A stretch of 43,029 bases of DNA from an archaeon (GCA_018653605.1 JABHYY010000023.1:1-43029), one strand, 5' to 3'. Positions 8,220 to 16,102 are shown, counted from the first letter of the stretch. The notes: generated from the sequence alone by a model not told the origin. Numbers and translations: made by a program.

Positions 8220-8834
8220 TTACTTAACAGTAGCAAAACTCTTCAAATCCTCCAGATTCAAAACACAAACACCAAACTCTCCTTCATAAGCTAACCGAGG
8301 ACAAGCAGTATTCACCCAAACCTCAATATCAGAAAAATCCTCCAACCCAGAAACACTATCACAAAGAAAATAATAAACTTCTTTATCACCAAAATCAAAA
8401 TCCTTACCTTGCATATAATTCTGCCACTTTTTCACAGAAACCAAAACACCAACTTTCTTAGAATGCAGGTATTTCAAATAAGCACCTTTAATTCTCTTCT
8501 CAATCTTTTCAACATCTTTCATATCCAACTCAGTAACACTATTAGTGAAAGGGTTTGCCAAAAAAACTCTTTTTCCAGTCTTCCTTGCAACTTGAATTGC
8601 ATGAAATTTACCAGAGCCAACATAAAGATAAGCATCAACATCTAAGTCCAAAGCATTCTTAACATTGCATCCAAGAACCTGCCCAGCAACAACCCAACCT
8701 TCTTTTTTTATTTTATTAACTTCATCTAAGTGCTGTACTGTAGTAACTACTCCAAGTTTACCTTTGAAATCAACCTTCTCTAGCACAGGCGCAATGTCAA
8801 CTTCAGATTTTGCAGGAATATAGACTGTTTTCAT
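8220..8834 (-). CDS. dph2: Short diphthamide synthase Dph2-like protein lacking domain 1
   Basis: Dph2 is the [4Fe-4S] noncanonical radical-SAM enzyme that starts diphthamide formation on EF2. The middle-domain signature GQVLGCN (Cys56) is followed by DAYLYVGSGKFHAIQVA and VFLANPFTNSVTEL. The third-domain NTACPRLAYEG supplies Cys178. The two Cys are 122 residues apart, close to the spacing of the second and third cluster ligands in full-length archaeal Dph2. At 204 residues against about 330-350 for the family, the N-terminal domain with the first cluster Cys is missing. No remnant of it lies upstream, where the initiator tRNA gene begins. A partner protein elsewhere, or a changed role, is possible. 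Confidence 0.8.
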   Translation of the reverse strand: MKTVYIPAKSEVDIAPVLEKVDFKGKLGVVTTVQHLDEVNKIKKEGWVVAGQVLGCNVKNALDLDVDAYLYVGSGKFHAIQVARKTGKRVFLANPFTNSVTELDMKDVEKIEKRIKGAYLKYLHSKKVGVLVSVKKWQNYMQGKDFDFGDKEVYYFLCDSVSGLEDFSDIEVWVNTACPRLAYEGEFGVCVLNLEDLKSFATVK

Positions 8835-8851
8835 AGTTTTGAAGAATAATG

Positions 8852-8866
8852 TAGGGTATAAAAAGC
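8852..8866 (-). promoter_or_regulatory. Putative TATA box for the Dph2-like gene
   Basis: On the - strand the sequence reads GCTTTTTATACCC about 25 nt before the ATG at 8834. That spacing supports the short start and a leaderless mRNA, and argues against a lost upstream N-terminal domain. Confidence 0.5.
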
Positions 8867-8885
8867 TTTCTTAGCATGGCCAAAA

Positions 8886-8898
8886 GGTTTATATAGGC
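8886..8898 (+). promoter_or_regulatory. TATA box of initiator tRNA gene
   Basis: GGTTTATATAGGC is centred about 27 nt before the first base of the tRNA (8919). This is the expected position for an archaeal stable-RNA promoter that starts at or next to the mature 5' end. Confidence 0.7.
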
Positions 8899-8949
8899 AG
8901 GTTTTTTACAGTTAGCATAGCGGGGTAGGACAGTCAGGAGTGTCCGTCG

Positions 8950-8980
8950 AAACATTGAAAGTAATTTTGATGTTGCGGAA
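8950..8980 (+). other. tRNA intron 1 (position 29/30), 31 nt
   Basis: The intron folds as a 10-bp hairpin (AACATTGAAA with TTTTGATGTT) capped by a GTAA tetraloop. Exon bases CCGT (8944-8947) pair with intron bases GCGG (8975-8978) as the 4-bp central helix. The 3-nt bulges are CG|A and AA|G. Cutting after the second base of each bulge gives exactly the exon ends needed to complete the anticodon stem TCG+GG. Confidence 0.88.
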
Positions 8981-8988
8981 GGCTCATA

Positions 8989-9008
8989 AAGGATTCGTTC
9001 CTAGAGAC
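8989..9008 (+). other. tRNA intron 2 (canonical position 37/38), 20 nt
   Basis: The inner helix AGGA/TCCT closes a 5-nt loop. The central helix CTCA with AGAG has three pairs plus one A-A mismatch. The bulges TA|A and AC|A release the intron between anticodon-loop positions 37 and 38, the usual archaeal site. The anticodon CAT is entirely in the upstream exon. Confidence 0.85.
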
Positions 9009-9014
9009 ACCCGG

Positions 9015-9045
9015 AAAAGAGTAGTTTTGATTGCTCTTTGGTTAT
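9015..9045 (+). other. tRNA intron 3 (position 43/44), 31 nt
   Basis: The inner helix AAAGAGTAG/TTGCTCTTT has 9 bp including G-T pairs, with a 6-nt loop. The central helix ACCC with GGTT has three pairs and one mismatch. Bulges GG|A and AT|A define the junction between the anticodon stem (CCCGG) and the variable region (AGGTC). The exon strand of this central helix is also used in the anticodon stem and next to intron 2, so the splicing order may matter. Confidence 0.82.
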
Positions 9046-9055
9046 AGGTCGTTGG

Positions 9056-9086
9056 AAGTAGCTTTCGTAAGGAAATTACTGGCGAA
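9056..9086 (+). other. tRNA intron 4 (position 53/54, T-arm), 31 nt
   Basis: The hairpin AGTA/TACT continues past an internal loop into TTTC/GGAA capped by GTAA, the same tetraloop as intron 1. The central helix is CGTT (9050-9053) with GGCG (9081-9084), four pairs including two G-T. Bulges GG|A and AA|T place the cuts exactly between the T-stem GTTGG and the loop TTCAAAT. Confidence 0.86.
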
Positions 9087-9107
9087 TTCAAATCCAACCC
9101 CCGCTAT

Positions 9108-9863
9108 TTATATTTTTTTAAACAGATTTTTATTATCAATATTTCTTGCAACCCATAATTTGAACTTTTGTTTATGTTTTGGATGTCTTAATTTAATAAT
9201 ATCTACAAACTTCAATAATTGCAAATGTCCACAAATTTCAAATCTATGTCTTATAGTATAACCTAATTCCACTCTATCATCTTTAGATTTGACTTTGAGA
9301 ATATTGGTTGTTCTTAGATCTTTTGAACTAAGAGAATCATAAACTTCTTCAGTAAGTGTTCTACCTTTAAAACAGCAGGCCAAAACAGGATAATAATATT
9401 TTTCTTTATATCTTTTTTTCAAGCAAAAACCAAAATCTGTATCAACAAGACCTTGAATAAAATGATGTTTAAGAGTTTTATTTTGTTCTATTATTTGAGG
9501 TATAGATAAATCTAAAGGTTTTCTTCCAGAAGGCAAACCAATACATCCAGTAAGATAATTACTAATAGCTTTCGAACCAAAATTAAAACCATAAGTTCCA
9601 CCTGACATGTGTTTCATAATAGGTTCAATATTGAAAAGCCTCTTCATCAATTTTCTAATATTAACATCATAAAATTCAATCTCATCTGCAGGATTACCTC
9701 CACAGTTTAATACATATTTATGTTTTTTATCTCGATTTCCAGCAATGTGACCATCACCAGCCATTACACCACAGAAATAAGCTACTTCAGGAGTAATCTC
9801 CTTAGGCAATCTTATTCCTCTTTTTTGATCATAATAACTTAGTTTTATTTCATCTGCTTCCAT
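9108..9863 (-). CDS. Free-standing LAGLIDADG homing endonuclease
   Basis: The 251-residue protein has two LAGLIDADG-type motifs. YFCGVMAGDGHI (29-40, catalytic acid Asp37) and HFIQGLVDTDFGF (134-146, acid Asp141) are each followed by the usual beta-rich half-domain. Such enzymes cut 14-30 bp sites and drive intron or gene mobility; some became splicing cofactors. It is not inside an intron. Its stop codon lies 2 nt from the 3' end of the four-intron initiator tRNA, in convergent orientation. A TATA-like CTTTTAAAG about 25 nt before the ATG, with the shared upstream module, drives it. Both active-site acids are present, so it may be active. Confidence 0.85.
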   Translation of the reverse strand: MEADEIKLSYYDQKRGIRLPKEITPEVAYFCGVMAGDGHIAGNRDKKHKYVLNCGGNPADEIEFYDVNIRKLMKRLFNIEPIMKHMSGGTYGFNFGSKAISNYLTGCIGLPSGRKPLDLSIPQIIEQNKTLKHHFIQGLVDTDFGFCLKKRYKEKYYYPVLACCFKGRTLTEEVYDSLSSKDLRTTNILKVKSKDDRVELGYTIRHRFEICGHLQLLKFVDIIKLRHPKHKQKFKLWVARNIDNKNLFKKI

Positions 9864-9880
9864 ACTCCTACCTAAGACAA

Positions 9881-9951
9881 ATTACTTTAAAAGCTCTGCG
9901 CGCACACATGTCACATGTCACTCAACTGCAACTACAAAATATATGTTGTAG
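9881..9951 (-). promoter_or_regulatory. Shared upstream promoter module, copy 1 (endonuclease gene)
   Basis: Reading on the - strand toward the endonuclease, the order is as follows. First comes an A/T near-palindrome (CTACAACATATATTTTGTAG, 9932-9951). After 8 nt comes GAGTGACATGTGACAT with two direct GTGACAT repeats, then TGTGCGCGCAG, then the TATA element GCTTTTAAAG. The core 9896-9923 matches copy 2 (31867-31894) at 27 of 28 bases, and the TATA and the A/T block sit at identical distances. GCGCGC is very rare in this AT-rich window. This looks like an operator plus core promoter. Confidence 0.75.
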
Positions 9952-10042
9952 AATAAGATTAAACAATTCTAAGCACAGCAGTCCACACAAACCAAAACCC
10001 TACACAAAACATTATTAAACAACAAAGACCAATAAATTAACA

Positions 10043-11062
10043 ATGAAAAAACTAATCTTAATATTAGCAATTTTATTTATCACAAGCTGCGCAGTTGAAC
10101 AAGCATATCAAGAACCATTGTATTTCAATGTAATTTTCCACAATGAAGAAGATGTTGGTAGCTGCACAAACCCAAAAGCAGCAACTCCAGACTACGATGG
10201 TAACCAAGAACTACTTCTACACTTCACAAATGCTTTCAGAGAGTTTGGCGAAATGGCGCAAGGACATGGAGTGAAAATCAACTTTGGCTCAGACTGGACA
10301 TTCTCAAATGGCGTTGAAAACTTTGACCCCACTTTTTACACAGACATGGAAGCAATGGGCCATGAGATAGACGCACACGCACACCAATCTTGTATCTTAT
10401 ACCATGAAGTAAGAGAAGACATTATCGACGCAGGTGGAACACCAACCACAGTTGCATCAGGTATGGAAGAAACTAACATCCAGGAACAGATGGAATACTT
10501 TGACAACTATCCTAATGAATTTGAAATATTTTGGGGAGTTGCACAAGCAGGCCATGGTGAGGGTGAAGAAATTTCTAGCTGGGTATGGCGACCATCAAGA
10601 GATAATTGGTTAGAGCACGATCCAGATGGTGACTACATTCACATTGGCCATGGTGAACAAGTGAATAGTATTAATTACATTCAAGAAGCAATTGAAAACA
10701 GATATGATGATAGAGTCAACACTTACTCAGTTTTTATTGGAACCTCACATTTTTTAGCTTCAAAAGACACTCCAGGCATTCCTAAAGACTGGACAGCAAC
10801 AATTGATGATGAAAGTCATTGGGAAAATAGGATAGAATGGTGGGATGACTTTTTTACAGAGGTTGACAATTTAGAAAACCTTGAATACGCATCTTTAACA
10901 GAAGTAGCAGAAATTTTTGAACAAAATGAAGACAACCTAAACTTTGACTATGACACAGAAAACCATCCAAGATCAGATGGTTCAATGGCAGCAAAAAATG
11001 AAAAAGCAGGCTACCCATTAACAGGTTTTGTCACAAGAAAAACCAAAACCCTTATTAAATAA
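10043..11062 (+). CDS. Secreted NodB-like (polysaccharide deacetylase-like) protein
   Basis: Residues 1-16 (MKKLILILAILFITSC) form a signal peptide ending in a lipobox-like Cys, suggesting a lipid-anchored exported protein. The mature part resembles a carbohydrate esterase 4 (NodB) fold. VIFHNEED lies near the start, NFGSDWTF follows, and the zinc-ligand-like MGHEIDAHAHQ at about residue 110 resembles the family's GHEIxxHxx motif. Trp/His-rich segments SSWVWRPSRDNW and GTSHFLASKD follow. It is 339 residues with its own TATA-like TTATTAAAC 25 nt upstream. A subtilase gene follows after 18 nt. The substrate, and whether it is catalytically active, are unknown. Confidence 0.6.
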   Translation: MKKLILILAILFITSCAVEQAYQEPLYFNVIFHNEEDVGSCTNPKAATPDYDGNQELLLHFTNAFREFGEMAQGHGVKINFGSDWTFSNGVENFDPTFYTDMEAMGHEIDAHAHQSCILYHEVREDIIDAGGTPTTVASGMEETNIQEQMEYFDNYPNEFEIFWGVAQAGHGEGEEISSWVWRPSRDNWLEHDPDGDYIHIGHGEQVNSINYIQEAIENRYDDRVNTYSVFIGTSHFLASKDTPGIPKDWTATIDDESHWENRIEWWDDFFTEVDNLENLEYASLTEVAEIFEQNEDNLNFDYDTENHPRSDGSMAAKNEKAGYPLTGFVTRKTKTLIK

Positions 11063-11080
11063 TTAATCAATCTAACTAAT

Positions 11081-14000
11081 ATGAAAGGGAGGTTAACAGT
11101 TCTTATAGCAATAATACTAATTTTAGCAATAACTCCAATTCTAACAAATGATACAACTGTAGACCCTATAATCACTCAAACTTTAGAAAAAGAAGAAACA
11201 GTTCAAGTTGTTATTCAATACATTGAAGAGCCAGAAGAACCAACCTTTATTGAAACTCTTTTAACAGATGAAATCGAACAAGAAAACATTAATGAAGAAT
11301 TCTATTCAGCAGAAATAACTGAAGACCAACTTGAAGACTTATTAGAAGATCCAAATGTTCAAACAATTTCAGAAGACCCAGTTGCTTCAGTTCACTTATC
11401 AACCTCAACACAAGTAATCAACTCAACTGTGGTTAATTCAAAACAATTCTCATCAACAAACCTAACAGGCTTAGGACAAAGTGTTTGTGTTATTGACACA
11501 GGAGTAAACTCATCACACCCTGGTTTGAAAGGAAGAATCATTGCAGAAAAATGTTTTTGTGACATCACAGACTATGGTTCAGGTGGTTGTTGCTCAGATA
11601 ATACAAATGAAAACAGTGATGCAGAAGATGACTACAGGCACGGTACACATGTTGCAGGAATCATTGCATCCAATGACACAACTTACACAGGAGTTGCACC
11701 AGAAGCATACATAGTCTCAGTAAAAGTTACAAACTCTTCAGGCAATGCACTTTACTCAGACATCACACAAGGTATTGACTGGTGTAGAACAAATGCAGCA
11801 ACTTACAACATAACAGCAATCTCAATCAGTCTAGGAGGGGGAGCATACTCAGCACATTGCGATGCAACATTTGCAGGAATAGGATTAACAGGAGCAGTAG
11901 ACAATGCATACAACAACAACGTTTCAGTTGTAATCTCAACAGGAAATGATTATTCAACATCAAACATTGGATCACCATCATGTATAGAAAATGCAATTGC
12001 AGTATCTTCAACAACAAAACTAGATACAGTATCAAGTTTTTCAAATAGGAATTCAATAACTGACATGTTCGCACCAGGTGGAACCAGCACAGGAACAGGT
12101 GCATGTCCAAATGCAAACTACATCTGTTCAACACAATGGACAAGTGGATTCATTGGCTACTCAGGAACTTCAATGTCAGCACCACATGTAGCAGGAGTGA
12201 TTGCACTAATGCAACAGTATGAAAAAGATGTTGAAGGAAAACCCTTGACAGGAGATCAAGTAAACCAAACAATCACAACAAACGGTGCACTTATCGACGA
12301 CAGTGGAGGTTCAGGATACAGTTTTTATAGGCTAGACGCACTAAAATCCTTAATCGCAATTGATAATTTACAACCAGAAATACTCAACCCTAACACAACA
12401 CTACAAACATTCTACTTTTACAACAACATAACTTTCATTGCAAATGTTTCAGATATTAATTTAGACACAGTTTGGATAGAAGGAAATTGGTCTGGCTCAT
12501 TAGAAAACACAACTTTAACAAATACAGTAGATGCCCAATACAATTTCACATTAGACAATGGGAATTATTCTAACAGTGACACCTTCTCTTGGAGAATACA
12601 TGCAAATGATTCAAACAACAATATCAACTCAACAGATTTTTACACAATAACAATAGCAGGAAACCCAACAGTAACACTAAACTCACCAGCAGATGGTTCA
12701 ATGACAAACAATGCAACAGTATATTTTAATTTCACAGCAACAGATGAATTAGATTCTTTGATAAACTGTTCATTATACCTTGACTCCATATCAAACATTA
12801 CAAACACAACTGTAAACAATGGTACTTCAACAATATTTGAACTTGATTTAAACAGTTCAGACCACACTTGGTTTGTACAATGTACAGATTCAAACAACTT
12901 AACAACCAATTCCTCGTCGAGAACATTAACAGTTGACACTTTATCACCTTACTTCACAGCAGAAAACTTTACTTCAATAATTGAACTTGGTGCAAACTGG
13001 AGTTACATTGTAAACATTACAAACTCACACTTAAGTTATGCAAACTTTTCTTTTGATTCTTCAAATGTAACAATGTCAAATGTTACAGACATATTTAACA
13101 GAACTTTCCAGGTTTTGGATAATGGGAGTCAGGCTTTTGTAGTGTATGCATATGACACAGCAGGCAATTTAAATTCAACAAATAACACTTTCATTGTAAA
13201 TGATTCAATTTCAGGTGTAAGGATAATGAACTTTAATTACAATTCAACTGTTGCACAAGATTCAAACCAAACAGTTACAACTTATTTACTAAACTCTTTC
13301 CCAATAACAGAAGCTTACATAACATACAATGGAACAAACTATAATTTCACTAACAACACTCACTACAACTTTACAACAACCTTTTCAGTTTCTGCATGTG
13401 GTGACTACAACTTTACAATGTTCACAAATGACACTCAAGGTGAAAATAAATCTCAATTTACAAACTTTTCAATAAACTTTTGCTGTGGAAATGGTATTCC
13501 TGAAGGTGATGAAGATTGCAACACATGTCCAGGAGATACTAGTGAGTGTGATGAACCAGCAACAACTAGTGGTGGTGGAGGAGGGGGAGGTGGTTCAGGC
13601 ACTTCAGAGGAAAGTACAAAAGAAACAATAAAAATTTCATCAGCATCACCAGATGATCCAATTGAATTCAACATTTACAATACAATATTACCAATCAACA
13701 AATTAGAAGTGTTAGTAGAAAGACAAGTTGAAAACATTAAAGTTACAGCAGAAGTACTGGATGAGAAACCATCAGAAACAGTAAACCCTCAAGGTGAAGT
13801 TTACAAATTCCTAGAGATCTACACAACAAACCTTAATGAAGAAGATATTGAGCAAGCAGAGATACAATTTTTCATCTCAAGCACTTGGCTTAACAACAAA
13901 GATAAAGACTCTGTAATCCTACAGAGATACAACAGAGGTTGGGAACAACTACCAACAGAATACATAAAACTTTACCAAGACAACTATTATTTCAAAGCAG

Positions 14001-14242
14001 AAACAGAAGGTTTTTCATACTTTGTAATCACAGCAATTGAAGAAGAAGAAACTATTGAAGAAGAGATAACAGCACAAGCAGTTGAGGAAGTTGTAGAAGA
14101 TGTTCCACAATACATTGCACCAGCACCAGAACAAGAAATTGAAGAGTTCTACTTCACACCCTTTATAATGAGCATAGGAATAATTATAACCCTAGCAGTT
14201 ATAATAGTAGCACTTGCATGGAGAAAGAAATGGAAAATATAG
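11081..14242 (+). CDS. Secreted subtilisin-like protease with PGF-pre-PGF domain and C-terminal anchor
   Basis: A signal peptide (1-22) precedes an inhibitor-like propeptide to about 110. The S8 catalytic domain carries Asp139 (VIDTGV), His187 (RHGTHVAG), Asn289 (STGND) and Ser364 (GYSGTSMSAPHVAG). Several Ser/Thr/Asn-rich beta-sandwich repeats (about 430-800) follow, with many NxS/T sequons. A Cys cluster CCGNGIPEGDEDCNTC and a poly-Gly linker come next. A PGF-pre-PGF-like domain (about 860-985, VERQVENIKVTAEVL to GFSYFVITA) leads to an acidic stretch, then a final membrane helix with a basic end. It is an anchored cell-surface protease, with no PGF-CTERM sorting motif visible. Confidence 0.93.
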   Translation: MKGRLTVLIAIILILAITPILTNDTTVDPIITQTLEKEETVQVVIQYIEEPEEPTFIETLLTDEIEQENINEEFYSAEITEDQLEDLLEDPNVQTISEDPVASVHLSTSTQVINSTVVNSKQFSSTNLTGLGQSVCVIDTGVNSSHPGLKGRIIAEKCFCDITDYGSGGCCSDNTNENSDAEDDYRHGTHVAGIIASNDTTYTGVAPEAYIVSVKVTNSSGNALYSDITQGIDWCRTNAATYNITAISISLGGGAYSAHCDATFAGIGLTGAVDNAYNNNVSVVISTGNDYSTSNIGSPSCIENAIAVSSTTKLDTVSSFSNRNSITDMFAPGGTSTGTGACPNANYICSTQWTSGFIGYSGTSMSAPHVAGVIALMQQYEKDVEGKPLTGDQVNQTITTNGALIDDSGGSGYSFYRLDALKSLIAIDNLQPEILNPNTTLQTFYFYNNITFIANVSDINLDTVWIEGNWSGSLENTTLTNTVDAQYNFTLDNGNYSNSDTFSWRIHANDSNNNINSTDFYTITIAGNPTVTLNSPADGSMTNNATVYFNFTATDELDSLINCSLYLDSISNITNTTVNNGTSTIFELDLNSSDHTWFVQCTDSNNLTTNSSSRTLTVDTLSPYFTAENFTSIIELGANWSYIVNITNSHLSYANFSFDSSNVTMSNVTDIFNRTFQVLDNGSQAFVVYAYDTAGNLNSTNNTFIVNDSISGVRIMNFNYNSTVAQDSNQTVTTYLLNSFPITEAYITYNGTNYNFTNNTHYNFTTTFSVSACGDYNFTMFTNDTQGENKSQFTNFSINFCCGNGIPEGDEDCNTCPGDTSECDEPATTSGGGGGGGGSGTSEESTKETIKISSASPDDPIEFNIYNTILPINKLEVLVERQVENIKVTAEVLDEKPSETVNPQGEVYKFLEIYTTNLNEEDIEQAEIQFFISSTWLNNKDKDSVILQRYNRGWEQLPTEYIKLYQDNYYFKAETEGFSYFVITAIEEEETIEEEITAQAVEEVVEDVPQYIAPAPEQEIEEFYFTPFIMSIGIIITLAVIIVALAWRKKWKI

Positions 14243-15066
14243 GTGGACAAGCAGTAATTGAAGGTGTAATGTTTAAATCAAAAAACAAAGTTTCAATAGC
14301 AGTAAGAAAACCAAATGGTGAAATAAAAGTAAAAAAAGAAAGATTCAAATCACTAACAAGAAAGTTTCCATTATCACTTCCCTTTGTAAGAGGAATTATA
14401 ATTCTAATTGAAACATTAATCCTAGGAATAAAAGCATTAAACTATTCAACAAATGAAAACTTGGGTAAAGAAGAACAACTAGGAACCTTTGCAATGATCA
14501 TAACTTTTGTAATCTCAATAGGTTTAGCAATTTTCTTATTCAAATTTATGCCTTTACTAGGAGCACAATTACTTCCAATAGATAATACTTATTTGTTTAA
14601 CCTAGCTGAAGGTGTGATCAAACTAACAATTTTAGTTGGATACATTTGGTTAATCTCATTAATGCCAGATGTAAGAACTTTGTACCAATATCATGGAGCA
14701 GAACATAAAGTAATAAATGCATATGAAAGAGATGATTTAGCAAATGTAAAAAAATATTCAAGATTGCATCCAAGGTGTGGAACAAGTTTTATTATTTTTG
14801 TAGTTTTCCTGAGTATCTTAGTTTACATCTTAATTCCAATGGATTACAGTTTTTGGATAAAATTAGGTTTAAGATTACTATTACTTCCTTTTATTGCAGG
14901 CATTGCTTATGAACTAATAAAATTGTCAGGAAAGTACAGAAAAAGTAAGTTTTTACAAGCTTTAATTTCGCCAGGACTTCTCCTACAAAGGCTTACCACA
15001 AAGGAACCAACTCGAGATCAGATTGAAGTAGCCTTAAGAGGCCTTAGGGAAATAAAACACAATTAA
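14218..15066 (+). CDS. YqhQ-like (DUF1385) integral membrane protein
   Basis: The N-terminal IGGQAVIEGVMFKSKNKVSIAVR is the hallmark of the DUF1385/YqhQ family, followed by FVRGIIILIETLILGIKAL. There are about four or five membrane segments and the conserved loop TLYQYHGAEHKVINAYE. HPRCGTSFIIFVVFL is also family-typical. The function of the family is not established; I recall bacterial YqhQ from memory only. The start overlaps the protease gene by 25 nt. A second ATG at 14230 would shorten the overlap and begins just before the conserved region, so either is possible. Confidence 0.85.
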   Translation: MEKEMENIGGQAVIEGVMFKSKNKVSIAVRKPNGEIKVKKERFKSLTRKFPLSLPFVRGIIILIETLILGIKALNYSTNENLGKEEQLGTFAMIITFVISIGLAIFLFKFMPLLGAQLLPIDNTYLFNLAEGVIKLTILVGYIWLISLMPDVRTLYQYHGAEHKVINAYERDDLANVKKYSRLHPRCGTSFIIFVVFLSILVYILIPMDYSFWIKLGLRLLLLPFIAGIAYELIKLSGKYRKSKFLQALISPGLLLQRLTTKEPTRDQIEVALRGLREIKHN

Positions 15067-15097
15067 TTTTATAAACACCATACATATAGAAATTAAA

Positions 15098-16102
15098 ATG
15101 CAAGATAAAATCATAGAACTAGTAAGAGATAAAACAGTAAAAGTATGCTGCCACTGGGATGCAGATGGTGTCACTTCAGGAGCTTTAATCTACCATATGA
15201 TCAAACCTTATGCAAAAGTGATCACAACAATATCCAAAGGAATGGTTTTCGAAGTAAAAAAAGAAGACATAGCTGAAGAAGAAGTGATCATATGCGCAGA
15301 CATTCCACCAGCAAAAGAAATTCTAGATAGAACAGTAATCTACATTGACCATCATCCATCAGAAATTTCAGAACAATGTACTTTAGCTATCCATGACGAC
15401 AAGTATCAATCCTGTTCTTTACTAATTTATGAAAATGTAATCGAAGACAAAACAAACCCTTACAACATATTTTTAACATTGCTAGGTTTTTTTGGAGATG
15501 CAGGAAAAAGAGAAAACCTTCCAACCATGCTAAAAGTAAATGCAATGAACTACACTCCAGAGCTTATGGAAAAAAACAAAAGCTATTACAGTAAAGGACA
15601 TTATTTAACAGTTGAAAAATATGTTTCTGCAATGAACACAGGAAAAAGAATGAATTGGTCAGGTGACATTCCATTAGAACTTTTAAAATGCATAGATCAC
15701 TATGGTCCATTCACTGAAAACTTCCACCCATTAGCACAAACAATACAAACTTACAAATCACATTTAAGAAATCTATACTCACAAGATGTTGAAATTAAAA
15801 GAGTAAACAACTTTGACATGATTTACATAGAATCCAAGAAAAATATTCAAGGTGTACTTGCAGCAAGAAACATAAAAGAGAAACCAATCATAGTGATTAA
15901 CAAATTTCAAGGCCAGTTGATGGGCAGTATGCGAGTACCAGACACATTAGATTTTGATGCAGGAAAATTCTTAGACCAATTCAATGGAAAGATTGAAACT
16001 TTCTTAGGTGGAGGCCATGAAAAAGCAGGTGGATTCACAATACAAGAAAAGGATTTTCCAGAATTAATAGAAAAGATTAAGCTTTCTTCTTCTTCTCAAT
16101 AA
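15098..16102 (+). CDS. DHH/DHHA1 family phosphoesterase
   Basis: RecJ-like phosphoesterases hydrolyse phosphodiester bonds in ssDNA, RNA or dinucleotides with Mn2+. The protein shows motif I HWDADGVTSGAL (19-30), a second-motif ICADIPP, the DHH signature IYIDHHPSE near 92-100, and LGFFGDAGKRE. The C-terminal DHHA1 substrate-binding motif GGGHEKAGGFTI is near 307-318. At 334 residues it is shorter than archaeal GAN/RecJ nucleases, so the substrate could be small nucleotides or ssDNA. It follows the YqhQ-like gene after 31 nt and overlaps the convergent membrane-protein gene by 26 nt. Confidence 0.88.
   Translation: MQDKIIELVRDKTVKVCCHWDADGVTSGALIYHMIKPYAKVITTISKGMVFEVKKEDIAEEEVIICADIPPAKEILDRTVIYIDHHPSEISEQCTLAIHDDKYQSCSLLIYENVIEDKTNPYNIFLTLLGFFGDAGKRENLPTMLKVNAMNYTPELMEKNKSYYSKGHYLTVEKYVSAMNTGKRMNWSGDIPLELLKCIDHYGPFTENFHPLAQTIQTYKSHLRNLYSQDVEIKRVNNFDMIYIESKKNIQGVLAARNIKEKPIIVINKFQGQLMGSMRVPDTLDFDAGKFLDQFNGKIETFLGGGHEKAGGFTIQEKDFPELIEKIKLSSSSQ

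Larger units (their letters stand above)
8919..9106 (+). tRNA. Initiator tRNA-Met (CAT) interrupted by four BHB introns
   Basis: Joining 8919-8949, 8981-8988, 9009-9014, 9046-9055 and 9087-9106 gives a perfect 75-nt cloverleaf. Acceptor AGCGGGG/CCCCGCT has the A1-U72 pair of initiators; T8-A9 follow. The D-stem is GGAC/GTCC, and anticodon stem TCGGG/CCCGG has the three consecutive G-C pairs diagnostic of initiators. The anticodon loop is CTCATAA, the variable region AGGTC, the T-arm GTTGG-TTCAAAT-CCAAC, and the discriminator A. The inserts are 31, 20, 31 and 31 nt, each flanked by a bulge-helix-bulge that predicts exactly these cut sites. The primary transcript is 188 nt with no CCA encoded. 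T-rich sequence follows. A standard tRNA scan would probably miss or mis-call this gene. Confidence 0.92.

Noticed and set aside
8919-9106. Signal recognition particle RNA or RNase P RNA
   Set aside because: No conserved SRP or RNase P motifs fit, whereas the five exons join into a perfect initiator tRNA with BHB at every junction.
8835-9107. Lost N-terminal domain of Dph2 through frameshift
   Set aside because: The upstream region is a TATA box and the tRNA; no frame encodes Dph2-like sequence.
11081-14242. Shadow ORFs at 11826-12143, 12640-12939 and 13453-13674
   Set aside because: They run antisense inside the subtilase gene, with repetitive Leu or Pro composition produced by its codon use.
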